64,000 nt of DNA from assembly GCA_016715105.1 (NCBI GenBank), contig JADKBO010000008.1, positions 124,001 to 188,000 of the forward strand. The letters are read 5' to 3'. This document shows positions 35,217-44,101 of this stretch, in pieces. Within the stretch, counting starts at the first letter, position 1. The number at the start of each line of letters is the position of its first letter. The DNA comes from Saprospiraceae bacterium (lineage in GTDB: Bacteria; Bacteroidota; Bacteroidia; Chitinophagales; Saprospiraceae). The notes beneath the pieces were generated by a model. It saw only the letters and a program-made list of their open reading frames with translations. It had not been told where the DNA came from and did no database searches. The position numbers and the translations under genes are program-made.

Positions 35217-36503
35217 ATGGTGAATATACAATCCGTAAAACAGAGATTTGGAATCATTGGAAGAAGTGAAGGACTTGATCGTGCGCTGAGCACTGCTATC
35301 CGTGTTTCCAATACCGATCTTACTGTTTTGATCCGCGGAGAAAGTGGTGTTGGTAAAGAGATTTTTAGCCGAGTGATCCACGATTTGAGTAAAAGAAAAC
35401 ACAATAATTTCATTGCGATCAATTGTGGAGCTATTCCTGAAGGAACCATCAATTCAGAATTGTTTGGCCATGAAAAAGGATCTTTTACAGGAGCTACTTC
35501 AGAAAGAAAAGGATATTTTGAAACCGTGAATGGTGGTACCATTTTTTTGGATGAAGTAGGCGAAATGCCATTGGACACCCAAGCCTATCTTCTCAGAATG
35601 TTGGAAACTGGAGAGTTCTTACGCGTTGGTTCTTCCAAAGTTTTAACCACAGATGTACGAGTGATTGCAGCAACCAATATAGATCTCGAAAAGCAAATCA
35701 AAAAAGGAAAATTCCGAGAAGACTTGTACTACCGTCTGAATACAGTTCCTATAGTAGTTCCTGCCCTGCATGAAAGAAGAGAGGATATTTACATGTTATT
35801 TAGAAAATTTGCTGTTGACTTTTCTGAGAAATATAAAACAGGTAGCATTGAGGTGGATGAAAATGCCAGACACATGCTTGAAAATTATCGCTGGCCGGGT
35901 AATATTAGAGAATTAAAAAATTTGGTTGAACAACTTTCTGTGTTATCCGAAGAAAAAGAAATCACTACAGATATTTTACTAGATATTGCTCCTCAAATCG
36001 CCAAAAGAAATTTACCAAGTTCTACGAGCCAAAACGGAAAAGAATCAGAAGGCTTTCAAGAAAGAGAAATTTTATATAAGTTTTTACTCGACATGAAATC
36101 TGATTTAAATGATTTGAAAGGTTTGGTTTACAACCTCATCAAATCAAACAATCTTTCTGTTCCAGACATTAGAGATATGCGGCAGTTGGTTGCGGTAGGA
36201 AATGAATATAGCAATCCTATCGAACAAGAATATTACCATACCTCCAGTAATGCAGCAAATTATGAACATGAAGAGGATGATTATCAAATGCAAAAACCCA
36301 TTATTTTAGATCATGCAGCTAAAGAAAAATATCAAAAATCCGAAGTGGTAGAGGATAATTTATCCTTGGAAGACATGGAAAAAACCATGATCAAAAAGGC
36401 GCTCAAAAAGTACCACAGCAAAAGAAAAGATGCTGCTGACGAATTGGGCATCAGTGAAAGGACATTGTACAGAAAAATCAAACAATACGATATTGAAGAA
36501 TAA
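35217..36503 (+). CDS. Sigma-54-dependent transcriptional activator without receiver domain
   Basis: 428 residues: AAA+ domain from near residue 10 with Walker A GESGVGKE (41-48), the sigma-54 contact loop GSFTGA (88-93, a variant of GAFTGA), Walker B IFLDEVGEM, arginine fingers in FREDLYYRLN, and a C-terminal Fis-like helix-turn-helix (KDAADELGISERTLYRKI). There is no N-terminal receiver or sensor, so activity must be controlled otherwise, perhaps through the ~130-residue linker (about 265-390). It lies 5 bases behind miaB and before lptE, an arrangement I recall as common in Bacteroidota. Confidence 0.93.
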   Translation: MVNIQSVKQRFGIIGRSEGLDRALSTAIRVSNTDLTVLIRGESGVGKEIFSRVIHDLSKRKHNNFIAINCGAIPEGTINSELFGHEKGSFTGATSERKGYFETVNGGTIFLDEVGEMPLDTQAYLLRMLETGEFLRVGSSKVLTTDVRVIAATNIDLEKQIKKGKFREDLYYRLNTVPIVVPALHERREDIYMLFRKFAVDFSEKYKTGSIEVDENARHMLENYRWPGNIRELKNLVEQLSVLSEEKEITTDILLDIAPQIAKRNLPSSTSQNGKESEGFQEREILYKFLLDMKSDLNDLKGLVYNLIKSNNLSVPDIRDMRQLVAVGNEYSNPIEQEYYHTSSNAANYEHEEDDYQMQKPIILDHAAKEKYQKSEVVEDNLSLEDMEKTMIKKALKKYHSKRKDAADELGISERTLYRKIKQYDIEE

Positions 36504-36517
36504 TCGTTTTATATAAT

Positions 36518-37027
36518 ATGAATAAATCTGTCTTATTTTTCAGCCTGCTCATTATTTCAAGTATCAGTTTTTCTTCCTGTGTTTGTTACAGCTTTAAAGG
36601 AATTTCTATTCCTCCGGATATCAATACCTTTTATGTAGAAAACTTTAAAAACAAAACGGTTACCGCACCAGTAGATATTGAAGTGCGTTTTTCTGAAGCG
36701 TTGAGGTCAAAAATCAGGAATGAATCGAGATTGAAATTTCAGGAAGCAGAACCAGATATACTTTTTGAAGGTGATGTGGTTGGATATAATATTTCAGCAG
36801 AAGCTCCACAAGAAGGAAACACCGTAGCATTAAACAAACTCGACATTGTTGTTTCTGTGAAATACACCAATAAAACAAATGAAAAGCTGAATTACACCAG
36901 AAACTTTAATTTTTTTCAAACTTATCCGGGAGACCAGGATTTGACAAACGTACAAGATGATTTGATCAAACGTATTTTTGATCAAATTGTAGAACGCATT
37001 TTTAATGATACATTCACCACATGGTAA
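36518..37027 (+). CDS. lptE: LptE-like LPS-assembly lipoprotein
   Basis: 169 residues: lipoprotein signal (FFSLLIISSISFSSC), then CYSFKGISIPPDINTFYV, EVRFSEALRSKIRNES and a C-terminal DDLIKRIFDQIVERIFNDTFTTW helix. LptE plugs the LptD barrel in the outer membrane; an LptD-like gene is also in this window. The reading ends in W-stop at 37027, and the next gene begins 10 bases on. Confidence 0.9.
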   Translation: MNKSVLFFSLLIISSISFSSCVCYSFKGISIPPDINTFYVENFKNKTVTAPVDIEVRFSEALRSKIRNESRLKFQEAEPDILFEGDVVGYNISAEAPQEGNTVALNKLDIVVSVKYTNKTNEKLNYTRNFNFFQTYPGDQDLTNVQDDLIKRIFDQIVERIFNDTFTTW

Positions 37028-37037
37028 AATTCATTTT

Positions 37038-38630
37038 ATGATAAAAACACTCACTTCATTGCTTATCTGCTTCGCCGTTTCCCAAATGTTTGGTCAAAAC
37101 TTCAATATTGAATTGCAATCTAATATTTTGCAAGGCGAAGATTGCAGCGATGTATGGGGATTTGTAGACTCAAGTGGTGTAGAATACGCTGTGATTGGGA
37201 CACGCTCCTCAGCAAAAATTTATTCATTGGAAGACCCAAAAAATCCAATTTTAAGATATACTGCACCAGGCGCAAGATCTATATGGAGGGACATGAAATT
37301 TTACAATAACCACATTTATGTTACACAAGATCAAGACACCTTTGGACTTACCATCATTGATGTGAGCCAAGCACCAGATAGTATTTCACATACTCAATGG
37401 AAACCACAACTTACGATTGGGACTAATAATGCGAGATTTCTGCGAGCACACAACCTATACATAGATGAGAAAGGTTATGCTTATATCTCTGGCCACAATC
37501 TCAGCAGACGCGGAGTCATGATTCTGGATTTGAATGTAAATCCAAAAGAACCAATTTTTGTAAGTGCGGTAGATGGATTTTATTCGCACGATGCTTATGT
37601 CCAGGATGATATTTTGTACAGTTCAGAATTATCTAATGGGTTTGGTATATATGATGTTTCTAACAAATTTGTTCCTATTGAACTAGGTAGAGGAAGATCA
37701 GGAAATAATTTCACCCACAATGCATGGCTATCCGACTCCACCAAAATTTTGTTTACGACCGATGAAGTTGCTAGCGGTTATGTTGAATCTTATGATGTCT
37801 CTGACCCCTCTAATATCAGGTATTTGGACAGATACAAAACCAATGCTGGCAATACGAGGGTCATTCCACATAATGCGCATGTCCTGGGTGATTTTGTAGT
37901 GACTTCGTGGTATACTGATGGCGTCATCATCAAAGATGTTTCTGACCCTGCGAATATTGTGAAGGTAGGTGGTTATGACACATACACTGGTACTATTCCA
38001 ACATCAGGAAGTTTATTTTTGGGTTGCTGGGGCGCCTATCCGTTTTTACCATCTGGTCTCATTTTAGCAAGTGACATCAATACAGGATTGTATGTTTTCA
38101 AGCCAACTTATGTAAAGGCAGCCTATCTCACAGGCAATATTTATGAAAGGGAAAAAGGTTCAACTGGAGCAGGTACACCCCTCTCAGGAGCTAGGGTGCA
38201 AATACTCAATAGTGATGTCGACAAATTTTTAAATGATAACCAATACAAAATTGGTATCACACCAGATTCTACCATCAAAGTTGTTTTCAAATATCCTGGC
38301 TACCCAACTGATACAATCGAAGTAAATCTCGCATCTGGTACTATTGATACCTTCGATTATTATTTTGAAAGAGAAATCATGACAGATGTGAATGATCTAA
38401 ATGCCATATCTGCATTCTATATTTATCCAACTTCTACCTCAAATCAGCTGACCATTGTTGGTGATGTGTACAATCAGCCATATGAAATTATCAGTGTTAC
38501 AGGTACTTTGGTGCAAAATGGCCAAATGAACTCAAATAATTTGGAAGTAAGAAGTTTGAATGCAGGCTATTATTTTTTGAAAATTATGCATAATTCTGAA
38601 TTTGTAGTGATGCCTTTTTACAAAGAATAA
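37038..38630 (+). CDS. Secreted choice-of-anchor-B-type beta-propeller protein
   Basis: About 530 residues from the ATG at 37038: signal peptide (TLTSLLICFAVSQMFGQ), a propeller of repeated IYDVSNK/SYDVSDPSN/IKDVSDPAN-like blades (about 40-375) with conserved aspartates, a carboxypeptidase-like regulatory region (LSGARVQILNSDVDKFL) and a C-terminal ~75-residue domain of the T9SS sorting type (SAFYIYPTSTSNQLTIVG, AGYYFLKI). Probably exported by type IX secretion and attached at the cell surface. Why it sits in the miaB-dapB run is unclear. The earlier in-frame start at 37005 falls inside lptE. Confidence 0.85.
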   Translation: MIKTLTSLLICFAVSQMFGQNFNIELQSNILQGEDCSDVWGFVDSSGVEYAVIGTRSSAKIYSLEDPKNPILRYTAPGARSIWRDMKFYNNHIYVTQDQDTFGLTIIDVSQAPDSISHTQWKPQLTIGTNNARFLRAHNLYIDEKGYAYISGHNLSRRGVMILDLNVNPKEPIFVSAVDGFYSHDAYVQDDILYSSELSNGFGIYDVSNKFVPIELGRGRSGNNFTHNAWLSDSTKILFTTDEVASGYVESYDVSDPSNIRYLDRYKTNAGNTRVIPHNAHVLGDFVVTSWYTDGVIIKDVSDPANIVKVGGYDTYTGTIPTSGSLFLGCWGAYPFLPSGLILASDINTGLYVFKPTYVKAAYLTGNIYEREKGSTGAGTPLSGARVQILNSDVDKFLNDNQYKIGITPDSTIKVVFKYPGYPTDTIEVNLASGTIDTFDYYFEREIMTDVNDLNAISAFYIYPTSTSNQLTIVGDVYNQPYEIISVTGTLVQNGQMNSNNLEVRSLNAGYYFLKIMHNSEFVVMPFYKE

Positions 38631-38662
38631 AACATCTCAAAATTTAATTTTAAAAGTTATTT

Positions 38663-39382
38663 ATGAAAATTGCACTGATCGGTTATGGCAAAATGGGCCA
38701 GATGATAGAAAAAATTGCATTGGAAAGGGGACATGAAATTGTTCTTAAAATTACCATTGACAATACAGAAGATTTCACAAAAGAAAACCTAGCAAAAGCA
38801 GATGTTGCTATTGAGTTTTCAGGACCTGACGCTGCATATGACAATATCATCAAATGTTTGACTTGGTCTTGCCCTGTTGTGAGTGGCTCTACTGGATGGC
38901 TCTCTAAAAAATCAGAAGTAGAAGCTCTTGTTCATTCCACAAACGGTTCATTTATTTATGCTAGTAATTATAGTTTGGGGGTTAATTTATTTTTTGCTTT
39001 AAATGAAAAATTGGCTGCTATAATGAAGCCATATAAACAGTATGATGTGACGATGGAAGAAATTCACCATACTGCAAAACAAGACGCACCCAGTGGCACT
39101 GCAATTACACTTGCTGAAGGTGTTTTATCACATAGTTTGGTGAAAAACAAATGGGTAAATGATGTAGCATCCACAGAAGAAAATGAAATAAACATCACCT
39201 CTTTACGCATAGACCCTTATCCGGGAACGCACAGCGTGAGATACAGTTCTGAAGTAGATGATATAGAAATTACTCACACTGCCAAAACACGTCATGGCTT
39301 TGCATTAGGTGCTACTTTGGCCGCTGAATACATATATGACAAAGAAGGCATTTTCAATATGAAACAAGTTTTGGATCTTTAA
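38663..39382 (+). CDS. dapB: 4-hydroxy-tetrahydrodipicolinate reductase
   Basis: Reduces 4-hydroxy-tetrahydrodipicolinate with NAD(P)H in lysine and diaminopimelate synthesis. The 239 residues show the Rossmann GYGKMG (7-12), SGSTGW, SNYSLGVN and the catalytic EIHHTAKQDAPSGTA. Length fits the short form. Last gene of the miaB run; 32 bases separate it from the secreted protein. Confidence 0.96.
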   Translation: MKIALIGYGKMGQMIEKIALERGHEIVLKITIDNTEDFTKENLAKADVAIEFSGPDAAYDNIIKCLTWSCPVVSGSTGWLSKKSEVEALVHSTNGSFIYASNYSLGVNLFFALNEKLAAIMKPYKQYDVTMEEIHHTAKQDAPSGTAITLAEGVLSHSLVKNKWVNDVASTEENEINITSLRIDPYPGTHSVRYSSEVDDIEITHTAKTRHGFALGATLAAEYIYDKEGIFNMKQVLDL

Positions 39383-39505
39383 TTTTTACACTTTATTGTT
39401 CTTTCAAAACAGATAAAAGAAAATTAATTACATCCATAACTCTTTGTAAATAAACACATTAAGCACAATCAAAGAACTTTCTTTAATTTTTCTTTCAAAA
39501 AAATA

Positions 39506-39534
39506 TTTGCAAGTTGAGAATATTTCTATCTTTG
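39506..39534 (+). promoter_or_regulatory. Promoter for tRNA-Glu
   Basis: TTTG (39506-39509), 17 bases, then TATCTTTG (39527-39534), a full TAnnTTTG match. It lies 17 bases before the tRNA. Confidence 0.65.
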
Positions 39535-39551
39535 CATCGCTAAATAAAAAA

Positions 39552-39623
39552 GGCCCGTTCGTCTAGGGGTTAGGACGCCAGATTTTCATTCTGGTAGCAG
39601 GGGTTCGATTCCCCTACGGGCTG
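39552..39623 (+). tRNA. tRNA-Glu (anticodon TTC)
   Basis: 72-nt cloverleaf: acceptor GGCCCGT/ACGGGCT, discriminator G, anticodon stem CCAGA/TCTGG with loop holding TTC, T-arm CAGGGG-TTCGATT-CCCCT. CCA is not encoded. A strong terminator follows directly. Confidence 0.95.
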
Positions 39624-39626
39624 CTC

Positions 39627-39658
39627 AAAGTCTCTACATTTGTAGAGACTTTTTTTTT
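39627..39658 (+). terminator. Terminator after tRNA-Glu
   Basis: AAAGTCTCTACA/TGTAGAGACTTT, a perfect 12-bp stem with a TT loop, followed by eight or more T residues (to 39658). Confidence 0.9.
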
Positions 39659-39669
39659 GCCCTTTGATG

Positions 39670-39733
39670 AATCGAACCCCTGGATTGAAGTAGGCGCTTT
39701 CGCGCTTCGCTCACCATTAAACAGTCGTTTAAT
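39670..39733 (-). repeat. Inverted tRNA T-arm copy with palindromic tail
   Basis: AATCGAACCCCTG (39670-39682) is the exact reverse complement of the tRNA-Glu T-arm bases 39598-39610. It is followed by GCGC-tttc-GCGC (39694-39705) and ATTAAAC-agtc-GTTTAAT (39716-39733). Together these look like a tRNA-linked repeat or the relic of an integration end. The remainder of 39734-39871 shows no gene. Confidence 0.6.
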
Positions 39734-39871
39734 GCTCCTTCATTTGCATTTCAGGAGTGCATTTGCTCTCCTTCCTTCCATATTAGAGATTTAAAATTCA
39801 TTAAAATTTATAATCTCAGAAATTGGATTCTAACTTATCTTGTCATTTTTTCAATTGATCAATAACTTACG

Positions 39872-40807
39872 ATGTCCAGAATTGTCACCATAACGTTTAG
39901 CCCTTGTATTGATAAAAGCACCTCAGTGGATGCGCTGATACCAGAGAAGAAACTGAAATGTGATAAACCAAAACTGGAACCTGGCGGAGGTGGTATCAAC
40001 GTAGCCAGAGCCATAAAAAAATTGGGAGGTGAAGCCACAGCAGTTTATCCATCTGGAGGATACACTGGAAAACACTTTAATTACTTATTAGATAAGGAAG
40101 CAATTTCATCATTGATCGTTGAAACAAAAGAGGAAACAAGAGAAAACTTCATAGTGCTCGATGATTCCAATAAAAATCAATACCGATTTGGGATGCCAGG
40201 AACGGCCCTTTCTGAAGAGGAATGGCAAATGTTATTGGAAAAAATCGATGAAATTCCAGAAGTTGCTTTTATCGTTGCGAGTGGCAGTTTACCACCAGGA
40301 GTTCCCAATGATATCTTTGCAAGGCTGGCAAAAATTGCAAAATCTAAAAATGCCAAACTCATTGTTGACACAAGCGGTGAACCACTCAAGGAAGCACTCG
40401 AAGAAGGTTTGTTTTTGCTTAAGCCAAACTTAGGTGAATTGAGCTTTTTAGCAGATAAACCAAATCTCTTGGAAAGTGACGTGATGGAAATTGCCACCAG
40501 CCTATGCCAACAAGGTAATTGTGAAATAATTGTAGTTTCGATGGGTCCTATGGGCGCTTGGATTATTTCAAAAACAGAAGCACACTTGATCACACCGCCT
40601 CAAGTTGAAAAATTGAGTACAGTGGGTGCTGGGGACAGTATGGTGGCTGGCATTGTCTATTATTTTTCCTTAGGTAAAAGTATGTTGGATGCTGGAAAAT
40701 TCGGCGTAGCATGTGGAACAGCAGCAACGATGAATGAAGGAACAGAACTCTGCAACTTGCCAGATGTATTAAAACTCTATAACCAACTCACTGTCAAGTC
40801 TATGTAA
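39872..40807 (+). CDS. PfkB-family hexose kinase (1-phosphofructokinase-like)
   Basis: 311 residues of the ribokinase/PfkB fold. FSPCIDKSTSVDALIPEKKLKC, the GGGGINVARAIKKLGG motif and the C-terminal ATP/catalytic loop STVGAGDSMVAG (base in D) are present, with NLGELSFLADKPN as in 1-phosphofructokinase and minor Pfk. It phosphorylates a sugar phosphate, most likely fructose-6-P or fructose-1-P. It stands alone; the RDD gene converges 21 bases downstream. Confidence 0.88.
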   Translation: MSRIVTITFSPCIDKSTSVDALIPEKKLKCDKPKLEPGGGGINVARAIKKLGGEATAVYPSGGYTGKHFNYLLDKEAISSLIVETKEETRENFIVLDDSNKNQYRFGMPGTALSEEEWQMLLEKIDEIPEVAFIVASGSLPPGVPNDIFARLAKIAKSKNAKLIVDTSGEPLKEALEEGLFLLKPNLGELSFLADKPNLLESDVMEIATSLCQQGNCEIIVVSMGPMGAWIISKTEAHLITPPQVEKLSTVGAGDSMVAGIVYYFSLGKSMLDAGKFGVACGTAATMNEGTELCNLPDVLKLYNQLTVKSM

Positions 40808-40828
40808 AAGCAGATCAAGTTTTATTTA

Positions 40829-41542
40829 TTATCTGGTAGACAATATGTAGTCTGCAATGATATTCCGGATAAACTTATTTTCATCCTTGATCACTTCAGC
40901 TATTTTCAAATCATTTTTTAGTTGATTTACCAAGTCTTTTCTCAATAGTAGATTGTTAGGGTTTGGGTACTTTTCAAATCTGAGAACTGCATATTTCAGT
41001 GCAAGTGCAGATTGTTCATTCAGCATTGCAGCTTGAGGATATTTGATTGTAAACTCCTTATCATCGCGTCTTAAAAAACCTTCGAGGTCTATTTCTCGAG
41101 ATTTAGAAACTTTAATTACTACGGTGTTGGCTACTACGTCACCCAACCTTTGTCGCAAATTGGATGTCGATACTGCGGCCATGGCCAAAATACCCAAGGA
41201 AAAAAGGATTTCTATTGTCCTGAATACCCATCTGATCAAATAATCAAAGACTTGCGGTTCCTTTCCTGAAATTTTCACCACTTTGAGGCCCAATAAAAAT
41301 TTACCCAGAGTTCTGCCATTCAATATAATTTCTTGCATCAACAAAGAGGTAAATACCAAAGTGACACAAATTAATTGACTGAAATTAGGTCCTACAACAA
41401 AATTTAAAATTAAATTCAACAATAAATAAGAGAAAAATAACACCGTTAAATCAATGGCGTAAGCCCCTACCCGCTCCCACATGCCTGCCAAAGCATATTC
41501 GACCTTGATATTTTGAGCTGTTTTAAATTGAATTGTTGACAT
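40829..41542 (-). CDS. RDD-family membrane protein
   Basis: 237 residues with the RDD signature (YALAGMWERVGAYAIDLTVLFFSYLLL), three to four transmembrane helices (also FIVG-type and RTIEILFSLGILAMAAVS) and a cytosolic C-terminal helix region of ~100 residues. RDD proteins are thought to be transporters or assembly factors. It is divergent from the SpoIIM-like gene (75 bases), the conserved head of the MoxR/DUF58 group. Confidence 0.9.
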   Translation of the reverse strand: MSTIQFKTAQNIKVEYALAGMWERVGAYAIDLTVLFFSYLLLNLILNFVVGPNFSQLICVTLVFTSLLMQEIILNGRTLGKFLLGLKVVKISGKEPQVFDYLIRWVFRTIEILFSLGILAMAAVSTSNLRQRLGDVVANTVVIKVSKSREIDLEGFLRRDDKEFTIKYPQAAMLNEQSALALKYAVLRFEKYPNPNNLLLRKDLVNQLKNDLKIAEVIKDENKFIRNIIADYILSTR

Positions 41543-41617
41543 CTATTTTTAATTCGTAAAATAAAATTAGAAAAAAATAGATATAATTCTTATCTATGTT
41601 TTCAGAAATTAAATTTT

Positions 41618-43390
41618 TTGAGAGAATCCGAATTTATCAGACAAAATCACAAGGACTGGAATGATTCAAAAGAATCATCCCCAGAAAAATTGTCTGACCT
41701 TTATATCAAGATAACGAGTGATCTGTCTTACTCCAAAACCCACTACCCTCACAGGTCAATTACCAGGTACCTCAATGAACGGGCAACCCTCATGCATTCA
41801 AGCATTTATAAAAATGAACGCCCCACATTTAATGCTTTTTTGGATTATTGGAAAATACACCTTCCCTTGACACTTTATGCCAATAGACACGCACTTTATT
41901 TGGCATTTTCTATTTTTGTGGTTGGAATGTTGATTGGGATTTTTTCACAGATGGGTGACCCCAGTTTTTTTGAATATTTATTTGGATCGGCCTATACCTT
42001 TCAGACAGAATCAAACATAGCAAATAAAGATCCCATGGCCATTTATAAAAGTATGGGCCAATCGGAGATGTTTAGTTTCATAACCATCAATAATTTGATG
42101 GTTTCCTTTAGAGTGTTCATCACTGGGATTTTGGTTGGAATTGGTTCTATTGTCTCTTTATTCTATGAGGGCATCAGAATTGGCGCATTTGAGAGCTTCT
42201 TTCATCAAAATGGTGTATTGAAAGAATCTTTATTTACCGTGTGGCTGCATGGCACTCCTGAAATTTCAGCCATTATTATTGCTGGAGCAGCTGGAATCAC
42301 TTTGGGTAAAGGATTAGTTTTTCCAGGAGATAAAAGTCGGTTTGTTTCCTTCAAACATTCGGGTAGAGAAAGCCTGAGAATCATGTTGGCAACTGTTCCT
42401 ATATTTTTTTTGGCTGCATTTATTGAAGGGTATTTAACCAGATACACAGAGATCTCTTATACTGTTCGTGGTTTTATCATACTGACAAGCCTTATTGCCA
42501 TCGTTTTTTATTTTGTGATTTATCCCATTATCATTGCAAAAAGCCATTCAAAAGAAAACGTGATTGATGATCGGCCAGCTATTTCTGAAGCAAGAACATT
42601 TTATGGCGTTTCATCTGCTCAAGAAGTTTTCAACGAATCACTCAACCAATTTTTAAAACATTTTATGCTACTGCTAAAATGGTCAATATTTGCTGCACTG
42701 GCCATTGTAACTTATGGAGTGATTTTAAAAGATTTTATTGGCATTGAAATGGAAAATTACACTTATTCAGGTTACCATAATTTTGCAATTTTCGATAATG
42801 ATCCAGGGCAGAAAGTCATCATTCTTATCTCCATCACTGTCTTTCAAGTATTTGTATTGCAAAAATTATCAAGCTTTACCAGCAATATAAAAGTGTATTT
42901 GACCTTGTTCTTAACCAATATTTTGTTGATTTTCTTTGCATTTACATCGCCCTTATTTTGGTTGTTATTACTGACGATCATACCATTTGCCATCATTTTT
43001 CAAATATCATTGAGCTATAATCATAAAATTGGTTTGGTGAAATTGATTGCAAAAAGCTGGCAGTTGGTCAAAAACGACTTCGGCTTATGGTTATTTAATG
43101 TCGGTATAACCTTTGGACTAATTCTGCTTGGTTCATTCTTATTTGCTCAGTTGATATGGCCTTATTTCCTGGAACCATCCTTAAATTTTCTCTACTTGGA
43201 AAGTGAAAAAGCCATCAATATGGTAAAATTCTGTACCACAGTTGGTGTTTATGCAATAGCATTTTTATTTTATTCCTTTGTATTGATTAATATCAGGTTA
43301 TTATATTTTTCTTTGAAAGAAATCAATGAACCAGTTATCCTTAAAAGTATTTTACAAAAGCATTCACTGCTAAAAAATAACGGATTTTGA
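41618..43390 (+). CDS. SpoIIM-like membrane protein fused to a second membrane domain
   Basis: 590 residues. The N-terminal ~315 match stage II sporulation protein M (DUF95): MRESEFIRQNHKDWND, IKITSDLSYSKTHYPHRSITRYL, then helices and GTPEISAIIIAGAAG. Relatives begin M-R-E-x-x-F-I, so the TTG at 41618 is the start. Residues ~335-590 form a further five- to six-helix membrane domain (SLNQFLKHFMLLLKW to NIRLLYFSLKE) that other Bacteroidota, as far as I recall, encode separately. The stop overlaps the DUF4129 gene by TTGA. Function unknown, presumed part of the MoxR/DUF58 envelope system. Confidence 0.85.
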   Translation: MRESEFIRQNHKDWNDSKESSPEKLSDLYIKITSDLSYSKTHYPHRSITRYLNERATLMHSSIYKNERPTFNAFLDYWKIHLPLTLYANRHALYLAFSIFVVGMLIGIFSQMGDPSFFEYLFGSAYTFQTESNIANKDPMAIYKSMGQSEMFSFITINNLMVSFRVFITGILVGIGSIVSLFYEGIRIGAFESFFHQNGVLKESLFTVWLHGTPEISAIIIAGAAGITLGKGLVFPGDKSRFVSFKHSGRESLRIMLATVPIFFLAAFIEGYLTRYTEISYTVRGFIILTSLIAIVFYFVIYPIIIAKSHSKENVIDDRPAISEARTFYGVSSAQEVFNESLNQFLKHFMLLLKWSIFAALAIVTYGVILKDFIGIEMENYTYSGYHNFAIFDNDPGQKVIILISITVFQVFVLQKLSSFTSNIKVYLTLFLTNILLIFFAFTSPLFWLLLLTIIPFAIIFQISLSYNHKIGLVKLIAKSWQLVKNDFGLWLFNVGITFGLILLGSFLFAQLIWPYFLEPSLNFLYLESEKAINMVKFCTTVGVYAIAFLFYSFVLINIRLLYFSLKEINEPVILKSILQKHSLLKNNGF

Positions 43391-44101
43391 GGATCAAGAC
43401 AAACATCATTTTACTATTTTTGGGCACACTCTTTTGTTGGTTTACAGTAGAAGGACAGGCTACTTCTAATAATAAAGAAGGCAAGAAAATTAAGCAGACC
43501 CTGGATGAAAATTTATGGTCGGAAAAAAGGGAAGATTATCTGTTTGAGGAAAAAAAGGAAGAAAAAAAGAAGAAAAACGAACTACCAAAACAAGATGAAA
43601 TCATTAATTGGAGTGCAAATTCTAAGAATATTGGGCTGCTTTTGTTAGGTCTTATTTATGTAACTGGTATCATAGGAATTGTATATCTCATATATTCCCA
43701 AAAGAAAAGTAAGGTCAATAAAGTACATGATTTTGCTGCAGACCATGAGCAAAACCTTTTGGAATCTGATATCGACGCTCTTTTGAGACTTGCTAAAGAA
43801 CAAAATAATTATCAACAAATCATTCGTTTTACTTTCCTTGCATTGCTCAAAGCGATGGTAGAAAAAATCACTTGATTTGGGAAAAGAGTTTATTCTCAGA
43901 GATTTTATCAGACAATTGAAAAACCCTGAAACGCAACTTGATTTCCGAAAAATTACCACATTTTACGAAAGAAAATGGTTTAACAATGAAATAAGCACCG
44001 CCAAAGATGCATTGCTTTATGAGCAAAAATGTCAAATTTTCAAATCAAGTTTGACAAACTTTTTACCCACCTCTAACACCAATATGAATACCATTGAATA
44101 G
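43387..44101 (+). pseudogene. DUF4129-type membrane protein, one-base frameshift
   Basis: Frame one (TTG 43387 to 43875) holds a signal peptide (FLGTLFCWFTVEGQ), a charged linker, a transmembrane helix (NIGLLLLGLIYVTGIIGIVYLIY) and part of the DUF4129 cytosolic domain, ending at LLKAMVEKIT. Frame two (from 43877) continues KEFILRDFIRQLKNP...FYERKWFNNEI to 44101. An A6 tract (43862-43867) needs one more A to join them as VEKKSLDLGKEFIL, giving about 237 residues. DUF4129 proteins accompany MoxR and DUF58 in peptidase/transglutaminase-like operons. Overlaps both neighbours by 4-8 bases. Confidence 0.82.

Noticed and set aside
39670..39733. Additional partial tRNA gene
   Set aside because: Only 13 bases of T-arm are present and in inverted orientation; no acceptor or anticodon arm can be formed.
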